NCBI GenBank assembly: GCA_946409475.1
Contig: CAMJWQ010000015.1
Location: forward strand, 1 to 19,745
Length of the DNA stretch: 19,745 bases
DNA from: an uncultured Lachnospiraceae bacterium
GTDB taxonomy: Bacteria; Bacillota; Clostridia; Lachnospirales; Lachnospiraceae
Direction: 5' to 3'
This document shows positions 16,251-19,745 of the stretch, piece after piece. Under the pieces are notes generated by a model that was not told where the DNA came from, made no database searches, and worked only from the letters and a program-made list of their open reading frames with translations. Within the stretch, counting starts at the first letter, position 1. Every line of letters starts with the position of its first letter. The position numbers and the translations under genes were made by a program.

Positions 16251-19200
16251 ATGTTTGAAACATTATTTTCCCCTATTCAGATTAAAGGGATGAAGCTGAA
16301 GAACAGAGTGGTCTTTCCGGCGATGGGAACAAAATTTGTGGATAATTCACGTATGGCCAGTGAGCAGTTAATTCAATACCACGTTGAAAGGGTAAAGGGC
16401 GGCTCAGGTCTTAATATGACGGAGGTTGCGAGTGTGCATACGCCAAGTGCACCAAGAAAATTTTTATCGGTTAGTGAGGATATGTATATACCCGGGCTAA
16501 AAAAATTAACAGATGCCGTTCATAAAGCAGGCGGCAAGGCGGGGATTCAGCTTTGGCAGGGAAGCCTGGCTGTTGGCATGGATAAAACGGCTATGATATT
16601 AGTGGCAAGCGATATGCCGGTCACCCCTGAAATCACACTGCCCGGAATGACATTGGAGCAGATAAAGGAAATAATAGATTGCTATGGTGCTGCTGCAAAG
16701 AGGTCTGTAGAGGCGGGATTTGACTGTATTGAATTTCATTGTGCGCACAACTACCTGCCCCATTCTTTCTTATCGGCGGGAATCAACCACAGAACGGATG
16801 AGTACGGCGGTTCCTTTGAAAATCGTGCAAAGTTTCCGTTGGAGGTGATTCGTGCGATCCGCGCCAATATGCCGGAGGATATGCCGCTTTTCATGAGAAT
16901 TGACGCGCATGATGATTATTTGGAAAACGGCTTGACAATTGAAGAGGTGATTGCGTTCTGTAAATTGGCAAAGGAAGCCGGAGTTGATGTATTGGACGTA
17001 TCCCGTGGTAATATTTTAACAGCCGGATTAAAGTATGAGGTACCCTCCATTGATCTTCCAAAAGCTTTTAATATTGAAAATGCGGCAAGAATCCGTAAGG
17101 AAACAGGTATGCTGACAGTAGGAGTGGGACGCATTAATACGCCTGAGCTTGCGGAACAGATATTAAAAGAAGATAAGGTGGATATGCTCGTAATGGGACG
17201 TGCCCAGCTTGCGGACGCAGAATTCTGTAACAAAGCAATGAACGGCCTGGTAGAAGATATTGATTATTGTGTGGGATGTAATCAAGGCTGTTATGATGGA
17301 TTTGAAAGCATGGAAATTCCGCATATTACCTGTCTTCGTAATCCTGCTCTTGGCCGTGAAGCAGCCTGTCGTATTACGAAGACGGACAAGCCGGAAACGG
17401 TATTGATTGCAGGCGGCGGAATTGCGGGGCTAATGGCAGCTATTACCTTAAAGCAGCGCGGGCATGCTCCTATTCTTTGTGAGGCGGCAGATAAATTAGG
17501 CGGACAGTTTTTAACTGCCGGTGAAGCACCAAGAAAAGCAGAAATGAAAACAGCAGTTATAAAAATGGCAAAGAAAGCAGAAAAGCTTGGTGTTGATATT
17601 CGCCTGAATACAAAGGTATCTGAAAAACTGATTTCAGAAATGAAACCGCACACAGTGATTAATGCGATTGGAGCAACTCCGATAACGGCAAATGTGCCTG
17701 GAGCCGACTTACCGTTTGTTGTAAATTCTCATGATGTGTTAAATGGAACTGCAAATCTGTCAGGTAACGTAGTTGTGATCGGCGGCGGTATGGTTGGTAT
17801 GGAAACAGCGGAATATCTGGCTGAAAGAGGCTGTAAAGTAACAGATCTTGAGATGATGAAGGAATTCTGCCAGGATATGGGGCATACAAGAAAAATTAGT
17901 GTGACAGAGCATGTTTATGAAGCGGGAATCAATGCCGTGACCGAGGTTACTGTGACAGAAATCAGACAGGGCGAAGTAACCGGTATAAAGGACGGAGAAA
18001 AGGTAACTTATCCCTGCGACTATGCGGTAATGGCAATCGGAGCAAAATCAAGAAGCGGTGAAGAATTAGAAGCGGCATGCAGAGAAAATCAGATTGCATA
18101 CTTTGCGGTGGGAGATGCGGCTATGGCAAGAAAGGCAATTACTGCGACAAGAGAAGCATTTGATGTAGCCATGACCTTTGATGACCCACAGGTGCATGCG
18201 GATGCGGTAAAACCTAAGAGGGTTGTTTTTGTAACCGGAGGCACCGGAATTATGGGACAGGAGACAATCAAGCAGCTGCTAAGCCGCAGGAACCGTTTTA
18301 AAGTGCGTGCCATTGCACGAAGATCAGAAAAAAATAAAGCATTAATGAGAAAGATGGCGGATCCCAATTTGGAAGTAATATGGGGTGATATGGCAGATTA
18401 CGACACTATCCTAAAAGGAGTGTCGGGAGCTGATTATGTACTTCACATTGGGGCGATGGTATCACCGGAGGCCGATAAATATCCGGAGAGAACCTTATAT
18501 ACGAACATAGGCTCTACACTGAACATCATTAAAGCGATTAAAGTACAGCCTGACCCGGATAAGATTCATTTCGCTTATGTGGCAACCATAGCTATGACAG
18601 GAGGCCGTACGGCACCGATTCATTTTGGACGTGTGGGAGATCCCATAAATCCGTCCATTTTTGATTACTATGCACTATCCAAAGTATTTTCAGAAATGGC
18701 ATTGTATGATTCGGGCCTTAAGCACTGGGTATCCATCAGGCAGACAGGACAGCATCCAAGTAATGAAAACGCAGGAGAGGAGCCAATTATCTTCCATCAA
18801 CCGCCTAATAATGTATTGGAATGGAGTACTTCTATTGAATCCGGTATTTGCATGGCTAATTTGTGTGAGGAATGGGTTCCGGAGGAATTCTGGAGGAAGG
18901 CATACAACTTAAGCAGCGGAAAAGGCTATCGTCTTACCGCATGGGAATTAAGTAATATGATGCTGGATCCGTTTGGGATTAAGTACGCAGATATTTATGA
19001 TACCGAAATGGTTGCACAGTATAATTTCCATGGTCATTATTATACGGACTCCGATCGTTTGGACGAAATACTTCATTTTCGCTGCATTCCCGCAGAACAG
19101 TATTGGGGCGGCGTAAAGCAGGAAATGGAGTTAATGGCGGCAAATCCTATGATCCGCGCTGCTTTCCCGACGGCAGAACAAATGAAAGCACATAATATAG

Positions 19201-19721
19201 AAATAGGACATAAGGTAATGGGAACCTACTGGATGTTTGAAAATGAAAAAGAGGATTGGATTCATGCCTTCTTCGGTTCAAGAGAAAAACAAAAGGCAAT
19301 ACCAGGTTCCGGCAAATATGAATTTTTCCATCCTGATGAAAAAGAAACATTCTTAAATCATGGATATGATGAGGAAAAAGGAATTGAAAATCTGACCATA
19401 GAGGATTTACAAAAAGCTGCAAAATTCCGCGGAGGAGAATGCCTGGAAAAAGAAGTTTCCGATATTCATAAACCGATACAATGGAAATGTGCGGACGGCC
19501 ATAAGTTTAAGCTGTCGGTAAATGCAGTACTGCAGGGAGGACATTGGTGTCCGGAATGTTTAAGAAAGCAATGGAATTATGGAAACATTGCGAAAACAAA
19601 TCCGTTTTATGCACAAGTATGGTTTCCTCTTCACGGTGAAGGAGATGATTATGTAATTCCAATGGAATACAGTGCTTATGAAATTACCAGGGAATTAAAA
19701 GAAAAATTAGGATTAGATTAG
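16251..19721 (+). CDS. Fusion: OYE/FadH-like Fe-S flavoenzyme + extended SDR + zinc-ribbon-like tail
   Basis: This is a 1156-residue multidomain redox protein. Residues 1-335 form an old-yellow-enzyme TIM barrel binding FMN (HCAHNYLPHSFLSAGINHRT from His163, then DEYGGSFENRAKFP). Cys340, 343, 347 and 361 match the 4Fe-4S motif of 2,4-dienoyl-CoA reductase / BaiH-type enzymes. GGGIAG (388-393) and GGGMVG (511-516) mark the FAD and NAD(P)H domains, ending near 650, where relatives normally stop. A complete extended short-chain dehydrogenase then begins: TGGTGIMG (662-669) and a Tyr807-x3-Lys811 catalytic pair in YALSK. Near the end, Cys1080, His1084, Cys1100 and Cys1103 (WKCADGH ... CPEC) resemble a DUF4379-type zinc ribbon. 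It is expected to reduce an enone or enoate C=C and to oxidise or reduce a hydroxyl/keto group on the same molecule. It starts at ATG after AAGGAGG. The substrate is unknown. Confidence 0.92.
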   Translation: MFETLFSPIQIKGMKLKNRVVFPAMGTKFVDNSRMASEQLIQYHVERVKGGSGLNMTEVASVHTPSAPRKFLSVSEDMYIPGLKKLTDAVHKAGGKAGIQLWQGSLAVGMDKTAMILVASDMPVTPEITLPGMTLEQIKEIIDCYGAAAKRSVEAGFDCIEFHCAHNYLPHSFLSAGINHRTDEYGGSFENRAKFPLEVIRAIRANMPEDMPLFMRIDAHDDYLENGLTIEEVIAFCKLAKEAGVDVLDVSRGNILTAGLKYEVPSIDLPKAFNIENAARIRKETGMLTVGVGRINTPELAEQILKEDKVDMLVMGRAQLADAEFCNKAMNGLVEDIDYCVGCNQGCYDGFESMEIPHITCLRNPALGREAACRITKTDKPETVLIAGGGIAGLMAAITLKQRGHAPILCEAADKLGGQFLTAGEAPRKAEMKTAVIKMAKKAEKLGVDIRLNTKVSEKLISEMKPHTVINAIGATPITANVPGADLPFVVNSHDVLNGTANLSGNVVVIGGGMVGMETAEYLAERGCKVTDLEMMKEFCQDMGHTRKISVTEHVYEAGINAVTEVTVTEIRQGEVTGIKDGEKVTYPCDYAVMAIGAKSRSGEELEAACRENQIAYFAVGDAAMARKAITATREAFDVAMTFDDPQVHADAVKPKRVVFVTGGTGIMGQETIKQLLSRRNRFKVRAIARRSEKNKALMRKMADPNLEVIWGDMADYDTILKGVSGADYVLHIGAMVSPEADKYPERTLYTNIGSTLNIIKAIKVQPDPDKIHFAYVATIAMTGGRTAPIHFGRVGDPINPSIFDYYALSKVFSEMALYDSGLKHWVSIRQTGQHPSNENAGEEPIIFHQPPNNVLEWSTSIESGICMANLCEEWVPEEFWRKAYNLSSGKGYRLTAWELSNMMLDPFGIKYADIYDTEMVAQYNFHGHYYTDSDRLDEILHFRCIPAEQYWGGVKQEMELMAANPMIRAAFPTAEQMKAHNIEIGHKVMGTYWMFENEKEDWIHAFFGSREKQKAIPGSGKYEFFHPDEKETFLNHGYDEEKGIENLTIEDLQKAAKFRGGECLEKEVSDIHKPIQWKCADGHKFKLSVNAVLQGGHWCPECLRKQWNYGNIAKTNPFYAQVWFPLHGEGDDYVIPMEYSAYEITRELKEKLGLD

Positions 19722-19745
19722 GAAAATTAAAAAAGACCAATACTC

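Overview
The window looks like chromosomal DNA of an anaerobic gut Firmicute of the Lachnospiraceae / Clostridium cluster XIV type. The reasons are the moderate GC content, strong AGGAGG-type ribosome sites, occasional TTG starts, and the gene set: Cys-type sulfatases with an anaerobic sulfatase maturase, GPH sugar transporters, a GH3 glycosidase, and an old-yellow-enzyme-type Fe-S flavoenzyme. No tRNA, rRNA, CRISPR array, transposase or phage gene was seen.

Bases 1-6461 (plus strand) are a sulfated-glycan utilisation cluster in decay. It starts with the C-terminal part of one sulfatase. Next comes a nearly complete second sulfatase interrupted by a single in-frame amber codon, then an intact GPH-family sugar:cation symporter. 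A compact graveyard of truncated genes follows (about 3816-5430): a DUF1593/Sde0182-type C-terminal domain joined directly to the middle of a second GPH transporter, and then two sulfatases reduced to their N-terminal parts. The block ends with an intact alpha/beta-hydrolase (acetyl-esterase type) carrying an extra helical tail.

Bases 6541-8678 hold a LysR regulator divergent from a pair of short CHR-family (chromate-type) transporter genes that overlap by four bases through a TTG start. Bases 8688-14968 hold an AraC regulator divergent from an apparent operon of anaerobic sulfatase maturase, GH3 glycosidase (split by a +1 frameshift) and a methyl-accepting chemotaxis protein. The maturase would install formylglycine in the Cys-type sulfatases of the first block, which links the two regions functionally.

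Bases 15005-19721 hold a long MerR-type regulator divergent from a 1156-residue multidomain redox protein: an OYE/FadH-like flavoenzyme (FMN barrel, 4Fe-4S motif, FAD/NAD domains) fused to an extended short-chain dehydrogenase/epimerase domain and a C-terminal Cys/His zinc-ribbon-like motif. The promoter candidate in front of it has the 19-bp -35/-10 spacer typical of MerR-controlled promoters. This fusion and its regulator are the best candidate for an undescribed system here; its substrate (steroid, bile acid, enoate or other enone) cannot be told from sequence alone.

The disruptions (amber, frameshift, deletions) all fall in the glycan/sulfatase genes. The regulators, CHR transporters and flavoenzyme are intact.
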